From the NCBI GenBank assembly GCA_047967505.1, contig CM106538.1: 64,000 nucleotides of DNA. One strand, written 5' to 3'. Shown here one piece after another: positions 44,179 to 56,115 of this stretch; the stretch's first letter is position 1; each line of letters begins with the position of its first letter. The stretch comes from Dipteris shenzhenensis (Eukaryota > Polypodiophyta > Polypodiopsida > Gleicheniales). The notes beneath the pieces were generated by a model, which was given only the letters and a program-made list of their open reading frames with translations, ran no database searches and had not been told where the DNA came from. A program made the position numbers and the translations under genes.

Positions 44179-45185
44179 CTTTTAAGTCACATTAGCATGC
44201 TTTCCAAATTAGATATTCACTTTTATACTCACTCTTTCACTCACTGTCACATGTTCTAAACCACGCTCATTCACATTTTTTTGTTCTTTTGAAATAAAAG
44301 AAAACCTAACACAAAAACAAAAAGAATCAAGCAAAGAAAGGTTGGAGTACACTTGATAGATCTCTGTGCCTTCTACATCATGTTTCTCATTGCAACCCAT
44401 GAACAACGACCATATCTAGCTGTCACCTATACATGGCACTTCTCGCCTGTAATGCAAGTAATCTACCAAATTTGGTTGAAGGCTCTTGTAGATGCTCATT
44501 GTATCATCCTCCTCCAAAGTAACCTCATCCAACAATATCGCTAGCGCTTCCTGTGTCGCATGTTCCTCTTCATCCCAAGAACTATGAGCAAAGAATAGCT
44601 TTCGGTCGCTCAAGGGATAGCTCAAACACATGTCCTATCCGCCAATCCTAGATTTTTGACCTCAAGACCTATTACACTCCTCTGACCCACACCCATAGTA
44701 GAATGAAAAACACTGTCAGGGTCATGACATTGAGGCATGCCGACTATATGTTGAACCATGCTACACCCATATCTTTGAAAGTAAGTACGGCACTGCCAAC
44801 AAATAAAAGAGGCAGCCGAATGGATATTCTGCTCACATGAAACACAAACAAGGGTGGGATGGAGCTGTAGACAAAACAACACCACAATTTCCATACCACA
44901 ACAGACCTCACCTTAGATAGCATAAAAATACCATGAATGGGTTAGTAGATGAGGGATACTATGAATACCCTGATGAAGCTCCTCCATATTATTCACATCC
45001 ATGGTCAAAAGACTTGTATCGTGCCAAGTAAAATCCATCTATGATTAAAAGATGACAACATACATCGCGAAGCACAAAAAACCAAATGAAAATGAGTAAC
45101 ACAAGAACCACAATACACCATAGCACACATATGATAATAGATTTACCATACTTCGCTCACCAACCAACACCATACAATCACTCCA
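44179..45185. other. No recognised feature
   Basis: Minus-strand frames at 44416-44631 and 44622-44894 overlap in a protein-like way (the second has four Cys in CVSC...CWQC spacing), but I recognise no family. They lie downstream of the gypsy pol on its strand, where a 3' untranslated region or LTR would be expected; no LTR was identified. Confidence 0.35.
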
Positions 45186-45189
45186 GCAC

Positions 45190-48030
45190 ATAAAGTTTCA
45201 CCCATAAGCCATTCATTCTAAATGATTCATTTTCTCCTTTTACATCTTGACCAATCAAAGAACCATTGTGAAACACCTCTAAAACCCGAAATGGGCCTAA
45301 CCATCATATACACAATTTACCAGGGAATCTATAATAATAGCTATTATAAACCAAAACTAAATTGTCTTTCTTGAACTCATGAAGTTTAATATTGTAATCA
45401 TGCCAAGCCTTTTTCCACTTCTACATTGCCTCCATATTTTGCAATGAAACCAAGCGGTGCTCATCTAATTTTTATAAAGAAAACAATCTGTCCTTTAAGG
45501 GCTCATGATCACCTAGCCGCATGCTCAAAGCCACCTATAGTGTTGCAACGTTGTGCTCAATAGGAAATATTACCTCAGTCCCATACACTAGAGTGAAAGG
45601 CATATTTTGAGTGGTGACTTTATATGTTGTTCGATAGGCCCACCATGCCTCATACAATCGCTCATCCCAATCTTGCCGATTTTCAGCCACTATTTTGGTC
45701 ATAATACGGCCCATAACACGATTAGTCACTTCTTCTTCTCCATTAGCTCATGGATAATATGGATTAGACTTTTGAGGTTTGATCTGATACAACTCATTCA
45801 ACTCACGAATTGTGTCATTTAGAAAATGGGAACCTCTATCACTCACTAGTTCTAGTGGATAGCCAAATCGACTAATGATATTCTCATATAAAAATTTGGC
45901 TACATCACTTGTGCGATCAATTTTTAAGGCCTTGGCCTCAACCCATTTGGTTACATAATCCGTACAAGCCAAAATATACCGATTTGATCGATACTTTGAA
46001 GGAGGGTCTATAGGTCCCACACAATCAATTCCCCATTTTTTAAAAGGTTTCAATGCTAAGATCGGGGTAAGTGGCATCGCAAACCATTTAGGGCCACCAA
46101 ATCTCTAACATTTATCACACTTATGGCAATCCTTAAATAGGGTGGGACACCAATAAACAGCAAACAAGACCTTACGACCAGTGAGATCCCCTACAAAATG
46201 TCCTCCACAAAGCTCATCATGTAGTGCTTTAAGTATAATCAGAATTTCATCTTCCCACACACATCTACAATAGAAACCTTTCCTAAGGTAGAACTTATAA
46301 AGAAATCCACCAAAAAGAGTATAGTTTCGAGATTGCAACAAAAGCTTTTTCTTATCATGTTTATCTGCTATGGGGATATTGTGCAGTACTCAAAAAATTA
46401 GAAATATCAGCATACCACGGATATTCCACTTGAACTAAGAACAATTGAGCATCGGGAAGATCATCATCCACACCAAATTCCATATCAACCGATTAATAAC
46501 CGTGATAAATGATCAGCTAACACATGAGTTTTGCCTGGTTCGTCACCACTTGAAAATCAAACTCTTGAAATAACAACATCCATCGGGTTACTCAGCCAGA
46601 TAATTTGGGTTTGTTGAGAAGATATTTTAAAGCCTCATGATCACATGGAAGATAAGTTTATTTCCTAGCAAATAATGCCAAAACTTTTCCACACAATACA
46701 CCATAGAAAGGTATTCCTTTTCTGTTGTCGTATAATTTCTTTCCGCATCCTTGAAATTTCGACTAGCATAATAGATAGGATGGTCCAATTTATCATTTCC
46801 ACTTTGGCAAAGAATGGTACCGATTGCTACCAGTGATGCATCTCCATGAATATGGAATTCTTTGGTCCAATCTGGGCGTATCAAAAAGGTGCTTCAACCA
46901 ATTTGGACCTTAAAATCTCAAACACTTGTTGGCAAAGCCTTGTCCACATGTAAGAAATATCTTTTCACAAAAGTGTGGTTAAAGGCAAAGCAACTTGTGC
47001 AAAATTGGCAATGAAACGGCAATAATAGCTCACATGGCCCAGAAATCCACGCAATTGCTTCAAATTTTGAGGAGACGGTAACTCACTGATCTCCTTAATC
47101 TTTACCTTATCCATAGCAATGACATCCTTGGAAACTGCATGCCCTAAAAGAATGCCTATCTCCACACCAAAGACACACTTTCTAGGATTTAACGATATAC
47201 CGACTTCTGTGCTGTGCTCAAACACCCGTTCTAATTTACCAGGCATATCTGCTTGATTACCAATGACACAAAAATTATCTAAAAACATTTCCATCCATTG
47301 CCTCAAGAATTCTTGATAAGCAGCTATCATCATGTGTTGGAATGTTGCAGGGGCATTACATAGCGCAAAGGGCATAACTTTATAGGCAAATGTCCCCCAT
47401 TCAGTGGTGAAAGTGGTCTTAGGCTGATCATCTAGATGGATCAAAACTTGATTGTATCCACTAAAACCATGCATAAATGAATAAATATCATGTCGTGCAA
47501 CCTTATCCAGAACTTGATGAGTGAAGGGTAATGGAAAATTATCTTTCTTAGTTTTATTATTAAGTTGTCGATAGTCCACACAAATGCGAATCTTTTTATT
47601 ATTTTTTGGAACGACCACAATGGGTGAAACCCACTTGCAATAGGCCACTAGGTAAATAAAATCCAAATCTAACAACTTAGTAAGCTCCGCTTTCACTAGT
47701 TCTACATAGACTGGATTCGTTCATCGTTGTTGTTGACACACTGGTCGTGCTTGGGGCTCTAAATCAAAAAAGTGTTGATAAAGTTCAAGTTTGATCCCCT
47801 TTAAGTCCTTGTATGTCCATGAAAATACATCCATGTGCTTCTCCAAGACACGACAAAAATTTGTCAAATGATCTCCTACTAATTGTGAACCAATCACTAA
47901 AGATTTGCCTTCAGCTGACTCCAATTTTGTCACCTCTATGCCAACACTACCCATATAGCATGAATGGAGTATTTTGGAGACATGGTCATAATCCCTTGAG
48001 CAATCCTCATAGGAATGAACTTTAATCATC
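45190..48030 (-). pseudogene. Degenerate Ty3-gypsy pol: RT, RNase H, integrase
   Basis: On the minus strand: pre-RT segment with DVFSWTYKDLKGI (48029-47721), RT (47696-46965; SPIVVVPKNNKKIRICVDYR, FALCNAPATFQHMM), RNase H (46884-46627; YASRNFKDAERNYTTTEKEY), integrase zinc domain (46341-46105; H...H...CHKC), integrase core (46077-45535; GIDCVGPI, ELVSDRGSHF, VTNRVMG) and the C-terminal tail (about 45490-45190; LGPFRVLEVFHNGS). The order RT-RNase H-integrase identifies Ty3-gypsy; the DLKGI block suggests the Tat-like non-chromovirus side. It is dead: the RT box reads FLDN instead of xxDD, a TGA interrupts the integrase before ANGEEE (near 45750), and several frames are used. No LTRs or gag found. 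Confidence 0.95.
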
Positions 48031-48204
48031 CATGTGAATTTGAATGCAATTACTCCTAAACATTTGGAATTAATTCCCTCCGAATCGGCACATAAGGTAT
48101 GATGGCTTCACATTCACTACTTTCCTCTGCTTTTGTTTCCACTAGCTCTACCATGAAACAGTTAGGGTCTAGGAATTTGTCTCTCTTTCTATGTCATACA
48201 CTAC

Positions 48205-48480
48205 CCCACTAGGTAGTTGGATTCTTAATTCCAATATCTAGAGGAGATCTTCTTGAGAATAAGAAAGTATCATTCTTTATTTTTGCTTTTAGCTCATGAT
48301 AGTCCATAAGAACCCACACATAGCCCTCCTTTCTAGGAATAATTGCCACAAGTGCAATCCTTTCATCATAAGCCCCTGGGTAAATAAACCCTAAATCCAT
48401 CATGAAAGAAATCCTGGTCTACACAAATTTTGCATGAATTGGGTTAAGTTGACGCTGGACAATTTTAGGTAAATTTTGAA
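48205..48480 (-). pseudogene. Second gypsy RT N-terminal fragment
   Basis: The minus-strand frame at 48403-48209 reads MMDLGFIYPGAYDERIALVA and later WVLMDYHELKAKIKND. This is another copy of the RT start (LDLGFIYP...S.W.SP...DYRELN...KD) already present at 47696. Two RT starts in a row on one strand mean either a duplication or two nested gypsy copies. Confidence 0.75.
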
Positions 48481-49740
48481 ATACTTACATAGGGGTGTCT
48501 CACCACAAGCTTTGTGTGTTTCCATGAGTCAACCTGTGACTGTCATACATTGGATCACCTTCTATAGGTACAAGAGGCAAAATAGTTGGGCATTCCACGG
48601 TTGCCTCACCATATGTTTTTGCTAACTCCACCTTGTAGCAATGAAGGTCTAGGTCTCCTTTCCTCCCTCTACTAACATCATGACCTTGCAAGGTATCATG
48701 GCATACATTTTTCCTATATGAATCTACCCCTATTGGGCTCCTCATCATTGAATCTCTACAAGTTTTGAATCCGTTATTCTTCCTTGATTTAGAAAACTTC
48801 ATTTCCATGCATCCTTTACTCGTCTATCAAACTCTACTTGCTCACGTAATGTTTCCAAGTAACCCTCTTTTAATGCGGTTACTCTTCAGAATTCTTCTAA
48901 GGCCTCTTGTTTATCTCTCTCACACTATTTCAAACTGCCTCTAGGGCCTCTTGTTTTTATTTCTCACCTCATTGGATGAGAGCACGTTCTTTATCTCAAA
49001 ATACCCTCTAGATCTCATCTTTTTATGCTTCCCACTAAACTTGAAGGTGCTTTATAGTTTCAATTTTCTCCCCTAAAGCCGCATCCAATAGATCAATCTC
49101 TTCCCTATGATAAAGATCTACTTTTCGTGTCAACTCCTTACTTTGACGTAACTCTTACAAAGCCTGCACTTTATCAATTTCTAGATGTGTCACCCTCTCT
49201 CTTGCATCCCTCAGTTCAACCTCCACTTCCCATTTCTCTTGTTCTAATTCCTTGCAGAGTTTCTGAAATCCCTTTTCCCTGAGAGTTATGTCCATGTCAC
49301 TCATAGCTTCGTCCATGGGATTATCTCTACCTCCCCTTGAGGACTTAAATGACAACATATTTTTGGTCATTTCTCCAACCACTATCAAAAGAGTTCACTT
49401 CCCTTGTACTATTTATTATTCCTTTCTCTCTCTCTTGGGCAGCATTACAACCTACTTTATTTTGACCAAATTCTTCCACCTCTTTTCCACTAATATCTTC
49501 AAATCTGTCCACCATGTGATAGTCTACCGTCCACTATTTAGATGTGCTCTTGATTGATTGAGCACCCATATTATCAAGGAGCTCCATACTCCCATCTACT
49601 AGACGTGATCTTAATAACACCATCAACGTTTCTTTGAGCTCCAAAAATGATTGCTCACATTGATTAGTCCATTCCAAGGGAAAAATTAGGGGCGAATTTT
49701 AGCCCAAGGGCTAATTTAGAGGGTTTTCCAAGTTGCAAGG
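48481..49740 (-). pseudogene. Degenerate minus-strand sequence upstream of the gypsy fragments
   Basis: Frames at 48500-48808 and 49155-49388 have no named domain. The latter is a short coiled-coil-like stretch (KLCKELEQEKWEVEVELRDA) with strong heptad character. Position upstream of RT on the same strand fits a decayed gag region; inference only. Confidence 0.35.
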
Positions 49741-49744
49741 GCCA

Positions 49745-51741
49745 ATATTTAGAGATCTTGATAATCAAAACCATGTACCTGTGCAAATCCTTTTGCCACG
49801 AGCCGAGCCTTGTACTTATCTAACGTGCCGTCAAACTTGTACTTGGTCTTGTACACCCACTTGGTTCCGATTACCTTGCGTTTTGGTGGTCGATCCACAA
49901 GGTCCCAAGTGTTGTTCTTCATTATGGAGCCATACTCCGACTGCATAGCCTCCATCCACCTATCATCACCCTGTGCCTCTTCAAGACACTTGGGTTCATC
50001 AGCACGGATCACCTCTATCATCAAAGCATAGTTGACCAAGTGTTCCTGTGCCCTTCTTTGCTCCTCTAATCTCTTGGACCGGTGGTGTTCGGATGGTTCC
50101 TCCTCAAAGGCTGGAGGTTCTCTACTGTCCAAAAGCTGCTTTACCCACTTCGGGAATGGCCGTTGTTGTTGTGGTTCTGCAAGCTCTTCTTCATCTTCTT
50201 TATCTTGAATCCTCCCAAGCACCGTTGGGGGAGTGCGGTCTGCTGTTGGTGGTGATACTAGATGGATATCTTGTTTCCGGTTGTCTGGGAAGGAAGCATC
50301 CTCCTCCAATTGATGCGGCTGTTCTGAGAAGACCACATCACGACTTACAATTACCTTCTTGGTAACAGGGTTATAGAGACAGTAACAATTCGCCTCTTCA
50401 CTGTAGCCGAAGAAAATACACTTCCGACTCTTCGGTTCCCATTTGGTCTTGGTAGGATTAGGGACATGTATAAAATAGCCACATCCAAAAACTTTGAAAT
50501 GTGCAGCTAAAGGTTTCTTACCAGAAAAGGCTTGCAGTGGAGTCATCCCTATCAGCCTTCGTGTAGCTATGATTCACGATGTAAACTGCAGTGTTACATG
50601 CTTCAGCCCAGAAAGTCTTTGGCAAATCTTTCCCTTTCATCATACTCCAGCCCATTTCGTAGATGACGCGCATCTTGTGTTTTGCTACTCCATTTTGCTG
50701 TGATGTAGGTGGTGGGGGTTTTTGTCTCTTGATTCCGTGACTTTTGCAGTAACTTTCAAATTTAGTTGATGTGAACTCTCCATCTCTGTCTGATCTCAAC
50801 TTCTTCACCTTCCTTCCCGTTTCTTTCTCGACCATTACATGCCATTCCTTGAACCTACTAAAAGCCTCATCTTTAGTCTTCAGGAAGTATATCCATATCC
50901 TTCTACTATAGTCGTTGATCAGCGTCATGAAGTAGGAACCACCCAAAGCTTCCGTCTCCATCTTTCTGTAGAGGTCTGTGTGAACGAGCTCTAGAGGAGC
51001 CTTTGCCCTACTGGCCTCTTTAGGAAAGGGATGCCGATGCTACTTGCCCATCATGCAAGCTTCACATACATCGGGAAGATCTGAAATTTCTAGTAGGTCT
51101 GCAATCATTCCAGTTTTATGCATTTCCTACAAAGAACTAAGGTTTAGATGACCAAACCTCTCATGCCATAGCTTAGTGTTCTTCACATCCGCTTGAGAAC
51201 TGAAAGCTGAGAGTTCATAAATGTTGTTGCGCCGTGTATCTTTACCAACAACCTTCCCTTGAAGATCCAAGATTTGTGCACCAGTCTTATCAAATTGAAC
51301 TTTGAGGTCCCGATCCGTGATCGCAAAAACGGACAACAAGCTCCTCTTGATATATGGCACATAAAGAACATTGGACAACTATTTTACATTTCCATCTAAC
51401 TTGAGAGCAATCGTACCTTTTCCTTTTGCTGGACATTTTGCATCATTGCCGACTGCTACCAGGATGTCATTCCCTACCGGCTGTAGAGAGGTATACCAAT
51501 CCTTCCGACTGGTCATGTGGCATGATGCACCACTGTTAATGATCCAAGGTTCATCTGTAGGTACATGAACTGCCTCTGTGCAAATCTCCTCAATTGCTAC
51601 GAACAGCTCTACTGGTATTGCTTGCACGCTGTTGCTGGACTCTTTCTTTACTCGGTTCTTCTCATCTGCAGTCTTCTTCTAGCACTCATAATAGAAGCAC
51701 TTGATCTTCTTCTTTCTCTTTTTATCATCAGAAGAAGATGG
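49745..51741 (-). pseudogene. Ty1-copia, left half of a head-to-head pair (minus strand)
   Basis: From the junction outward on the minus strand: CCHC knuckle region (about 51741-51660, KKIKCFYYEC), protease WIINSGASCHMT (51627-51379; Asp replaced by Asn), gag-pre-integrase domain (51378-51127; KLWHERFGHLNL), integrase (50961-50518), integrase C-terminal part and RT N-terminal part in one 265-codon frame (50546-49749; FGCGYFIHVP, WDLVDRPPKRK, KARLVAKGF). It ends abruptly in the RT at ...GFDYQD. The integrase has LINDYSRR for the usual IDDYSRK and GVAKHK for GVAERK, losing catalytic acids. No LTR on this side. Confidence 0.93.
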
Positions 51742-51816
51742 GTTACCAGAGTCCTTAACCTTATCCATCTTCTTCTGATGATAAAAAGAGAAAGAAGAAG
51801 ATCAAGTGCTTCTATT
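51690..51816. repeat. 52-bp perfect inverted repeat at the copia head-to-head junction
   Basis: Arms 51690-51741 and 51765-51816 are reverse complements (CCATCTTCTTCTGATGATAA... and partner), with a 23-bp spacer. Both arms encode the same SSSDDKKRKKKIKCFY segment before the CCHC knuckle, one on each strand. Confidence 0.95.
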
Positions 51817-53010
51817 GCAACAAGGCAGGGCACCTGGGAACAACACTTGGGACCTTGTGGATCGACCACCAAAATGCAAGGTAATTGGAACCAAGTGGGT
51901 GTACAAGACCAAGTACAAGTCCGATGGCACGTTGGATAAGTACAAGGCTCGGCTCATGGCAAAAGGATTTGCACAGGTACATGGTTTTGATTATCAAGAT
52001 ACTTTTGCTCCCACAACTTGACTAACAACAATTCACAGTGTTTTGGCTTTGGTTGCCAAGGGAAGCTGGCTCGTGTTTTAGATGGATGTGAAATCCGCCT
52101 TTCTGAATGGCAATCTCAAGGAGGAGGTATACGTGGAACAACCACCAAGTTTTGAGATCCCTGGACTGATGCATTTCTGTTTGGGGATTGAAGTTTGGCA
52201 GGAGCCGAAACAGATCTTCATTTCATAGCTGAAGTATGCTGGAGAGATACTGAAGGCATTTGGCATGGCTGAGTGCAAGACAGTTGGTACCGCTATGGAG
52301 GTTGACGCGAAGCTCTCAAACGAGGATTCATCACCACTGATGGACGAAGCGAAGTACAGAAGGCTTGTGGGTAGCTTGATTTACCTATGCAACACACGGC
52401 CGGACATCAGTTTTGTGACTGGTGTACTAAGCAAGTTTTCCAATAAGCCATGGGAGAACCATTGGAGGGCAGGGATGCAGGTGTTGAAATACATCAAAGG
52501 CACACTTGATTATGGCATCACCTATACCAAGGGCAACATTTTGACTGGATTCTGTGACTCGGATTGGGCAGGAAACGTGGATAGTAGGAGATCAGTGACA
52601 TGTTATTGTTTCTCACTTGGATCTGGACTTGTGTCATGGGTCAGCAAGAAGCAACCCACAGTTGCTCTTTCTTCTACCGAGGTCGAGTACAAATCTACAT
52701 GCTTTGCTTCTTGTGAGGCAGTGTGGTTGAGGAGGATTTTGGGGGACATGGGTGCAGTGCAAAACAAGCCTATGCAGTTATCATGTGACAATCAGAGTTG
52801 CATGGCGATTGCAAAGAACTCGGTGTTCCATGCTCCCACAAAACACATTGAGATTCAATATCACTTTGCATGCAAGCTCATCATGGATGGAGAGGTTGAC
52901 TTGGTGTACTGTCCGACTACAGAGAATGCTATGGACATCTTCACGAAGGCTCTTGGAAGAGACTTGCTGGAGAGGCATCTTCATCGACTTGGCATTGGAC
53001 CAAAAAAGTA
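51765..53010 (+). pseudogene. Ty1-copia, right half of the head-to-head pair (plus strand)
   Basis: Starts with KKIKCFYCNKAGHL and jumps straight to NNTWDLVDRPPKCKVIG, so protease and integrase are deleted. RT continues to MDVKSAFLNGNL and then jumps to MHFCLGIEVW, deleting the YVDD catalytic region. A 248-codon frame (52265-53011) holds the RT end and a whole RNase H (GFCDSDWAGNVDSRR, SSTEVEYKS, DIFTKALGRDLL). In-frame stops lie near 52020, 52080 and 52230. Followed by a purine tract and a 3' LTR. Confidence 0.93.
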
Positions 53011-53041
53011 AGTTCACTTGCGGGTGGACATTGAGGGGGGG

Positions 53042-53756
53042 TGTTAAATATCAATGCTCCACTCTCATGTAACTACGCGGGAGCCAGCTAACTCTACTTG
53101 TAAGCCCCCCATATGAGGAGAAGGCATTTGAGTAGCTCGGTTATCCGATAGGTCCTGGTTTGGACACCAGATGGGGGCCATGTGTGGCTTGATGGCTGGA
53201 CGGCTTCAGATAGAGTTGGCACACTACCAACTAGGCTACATGCAAGTGCGGGAAGGCATCCCTTGACTGACCGCATTGAGGGTAGACAGAGCTTTTCTCG
53301 GGGTAGCCCACTCTCGGGTTGTGGGGCCATTTGGATCCTCAGATGATCTCGGATGGCTCTGGGCCACTCTGAATGGAGAACTTAGGTGAATTGCTCTATT
53401 TTGCACACCGGTTCTATCGTGTGGTCAGTGGCCTATTTCGGGACCGACCCCCAGTCGACCGTTTTGGGCGGACTGGGTCGGTCACCATCTTGGGCCTAAC
53501 CGACTACGACTGGTGGCTATATAAGAGCAAGCTCGTGAAGCCCATTTCATCACTGGCTATAGCAACCCTGATTCCTTAGCATCTAACCTCTGTCCTCTAT
53601 TGTTTCGAGCTTGCCATCGAAGCTTCTTTCACAGGAGCGCACGTCTGGGAGGCAGCACCATCTATCGTATCAGTTCTACAGTAATCAAATTTTTGATTCT
53701 CCATACTATCTGGTTTTCTCTCTTGCGTACGAGATCCTGTTATCTGTTGAGCACAG
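53042..53756 (+). mobile_element. 3' LTR of the right-half copia
   Basis: A polypurine tract (ATTGAGGGGGGG, 53029-53040) is followed by TGTTAAATATC at 53042. A TATA box (GGCTATATAAGAGC) is at about 53515-53528. The end is placed near 53756 because it aligns with the end of the related LTR at 55513 and because gypsy coding homology resumes just after; it is approximate. CCCCCATATGAGGAGAAG near 53105 is shared with 56030-56048 (minus strand). Confidence 0.75.
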
Positions 53757-53865
53757 ACATTGTATTATTTTCTTACATTTGCATGGCAATACTTTTTCTA
53801 AACCGGTCAATGGTTTTAGGCTTAAACCATATATTGGGAATGATCCAAATCAACCAAAGAAGAAG
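53757..53865 (+). pseudogene. Ty3-gypsy polyprotein C-terminal fragment
   Basis: The plus frame reads IIFLHLHGNTFSKPVNGFRL then KPYIG, matching the C-terminal tail of plant gypsy polyproteins (L.G..F.KPVNGRRLKPY). It starts right where the copia LTR ends, so the copia probably inserted into a gypsy element. Confidence 0.6.
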
Positions 53866-54435
53866 GTGGTTGGAGCCAAAGTATGTGAAAACACAAGCAT
53901 GGGGGCAGTAATGATTTGCATTTGTCAGGTGGAGAATACAAAAGTAATGTAGATAGTACAGTGTTGGTAGGTTTCACAAATCCAATGAAAATCTGACTCC
54001 CTTGTTTGTCAATATGTCCAGGAATATCAGAATGGTTTTATTCATGCATGAGAAGATTGTGGTAGTGTTCCTAGAGCATTAAACAAATAATAGAGGGTTA
54101 CATGAGGGATGTTGCAGTCCACCGACTGTAGGGTGGTCCGACTGTGTTCCAACTAATTGCCTCCACACAGATGATCCACGACTTTGGTTGACATGAAGCT
54201 GATCTGATGTCTGACCTAGATGGGGGTTCGATTTGAATCTGATTTCGAGGGGGTTCTGACTCATGTCAATAAGGTCCGAGTAAGATCATAACAAGTGTTG
54301 TATGGTTGCATGTGGAGGTAATATTTGGCATGAGGCATGGTCATACAGAAGGTTCGCCTAGAGATGATATTTTGCATGGATTGAGAAGCCGACTAAGGGG
54401 TGCAATTATTCTATGAGGTGATGAATGATTGTGGC
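53866..54435. other. No gene seen
   Basis: Presumably flanking sequence of the gypsy fragment; no motif on either strand. Confidence 0.4.
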
Positions 54436-55490
54436 ATCAAAATATACACTCTTCCTCGATGGCTAGAAATAGATCCAACTCTGCTTCCAACTCTGCTTCA
54501 GCTGTGTTGGCTATCTCTTTCCCCTTATTTGTCTTCTTTAGGGTACCATTCTTTTCATCTGCTTTCTTGACTCGGCAATCTGGAATCACATGGCCCTTCT
54601 TCTTGTAGTAGAATCATTCTCCCTGAAACTTCTTCGTGCCACCCTTGTTCTTTTTGTCACCACTAGTAGAGGACTCACCTTTGGTGGAGGAACCATCTTT
54701 GCCTTTCGTAGTGGCAGAGAACGCAGCATCCCCATTGCCGCCTCCATCTCGAGCTTTAAGCCTCAATTCCTCCTCCATAAGTAAAGCACAGAACTCCTCA
54801 AATGACAATGGTTGGGGTCTCACTTGAGTGTTAAGCATTGTTACTAGTCCATCAAACCTTGGTGGATATATCTAGAGACACCGTCGAGCTAGCTCTTTGC
54901 TAGTCTTTTGTATCCCAGCACCAGCCATCTGGTCACGTAGATTTTTTATTTGGGTTATGAATGCCCCTGTTGTCTCTCCTTCATTAAACTTCTCAGCTAC
55001 GAGCTGATTCTCTAGGTTCTAGATCCTTGTCTGATTCCGTGTCTCATACTGACTCTTCAATATGTTCCAGGCCACAGTTGCCTTAGATGTATGTTGAATC
55101 AAGGTCAAAACACTATCAGTAGTACTTGTAACCAGGGCACACACAACATCTGTGTTCCTACGTTTCCAAGCTCATAGAAGGTCAGCATTAGGAGGTATCA
55201 TGCTCCCTGAAGGGTCGAGGGTTTCTTGTGGTTCTGGGTCAGTCCCCAATATTGTCTCTAGAAGCTCATATGAATCAAGAATAGCAGTAATTTTAAACTT
55301 CCACATAGTGTAGTTTGTACCATCTAGCTTGCCTTTAGTGAAGGCAGGTGTGTGAATCCTCAACACCTGGATTGTTGGTGCAGCAGTAGCAGCTGCTAAA
55401 ATTGAGCTGCTTCTTATTGAGCCACTTCATGTTGCCATCACTCCATATGCTATTGAAGCCCTTGCCTCTCTTCTATTCTTCGATCCTTAG
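54436..55490 (-). pseudogene. Ty1-copia gag fragment (minus strand)
   Basis: Begins after the primer site at 55501 and reads the copia gag N-terminus KLDGTNYTMWKFKITAILDS (55366-55172), then decayed middle, then SFEEFCALLMEEELRLKARD (54838-54614), knuckle FYYKKKGHVIPDC and LDLFLAIEEEC near 54450. The last block matches ELFVAIEEIC in the 51.5-kb copia, so both belong to one family. It breaks off before the protease. Confidence 0.88.
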
Positions 55491-55500
55491 AGCCACTTGG

Positions 55501-56115
55501 GCTCTGATACCATGTTAAATTACACAGCGCAGCAGAACAGAAACTGAACAAAGAATAGAGAGTACACAGCAATGAGCACAAATTTCCTTCAATACTAAAG
55601 TAGTACAAATGATGGCTCCGTCCACCCGTGCGCTCCAACAGTGGAGCTTAGATGGCGATCTAGACAGATATCAGGTGAAGAGCTACTAGTTGGAAGATCT
55701 CTGCTAGAAGATCTAATTTGGTACAATGGACTAGGGAGGTCACCTCTTTATATCTATGAGGGCGGTAGTCGGATCAACGTTGTCGGTGGAATTCGGTGGA
55801 ATCGACCAGTCAACCTAGTCAGTGAAGTCGACCAGTTAACCTAGTCGGTGGAACCAACTAGTCATCCATGAAATATTCAAGGAATATTCCATATACTATT
55901 GCCTCGGGGGCTCTCGCCCCTGAACCCCCACCAGGGGGGCTTCTGGCCCCCCTGGGACCCCCCCAGCTAGGGGCCAGTTGGCCCCCAGGTCCCAGCAAGA
56001 TCCATCCAGTGTCTCGGGCTCACACATGGCTTCTCCTCATATGGGGGCCTTACAACTTGAGCACCTTGGACCACTCGTGGTTACCAGGAGGGTGGGGCAT
56101 TGAGCATATCTAATA
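55501..56115 (-). mobile_element. Copia 5' LTR with initiator-tRNA primer site
   Basis: The minus strand reads ...AATTTAACA at 55513 followed directly by TGGTATCAGAGC (55501-55512), the classic initiator-methionine tRNA primer site. The LTR extends to about 56115, where homology with the RNase H of another copia resumes. It is related to the LTR at 53042. Contains a C/G-rich stretch at 55900-56000 (CCAGGGGGGCTTCTGGCCCC) able to form a hairpin. Confidence 0.82.

Noticed and set aside
43844-44185. Frame containing Ser/Leu and Thr/His repeats
   Set aside because: Translation of CT and CA microsatellites.
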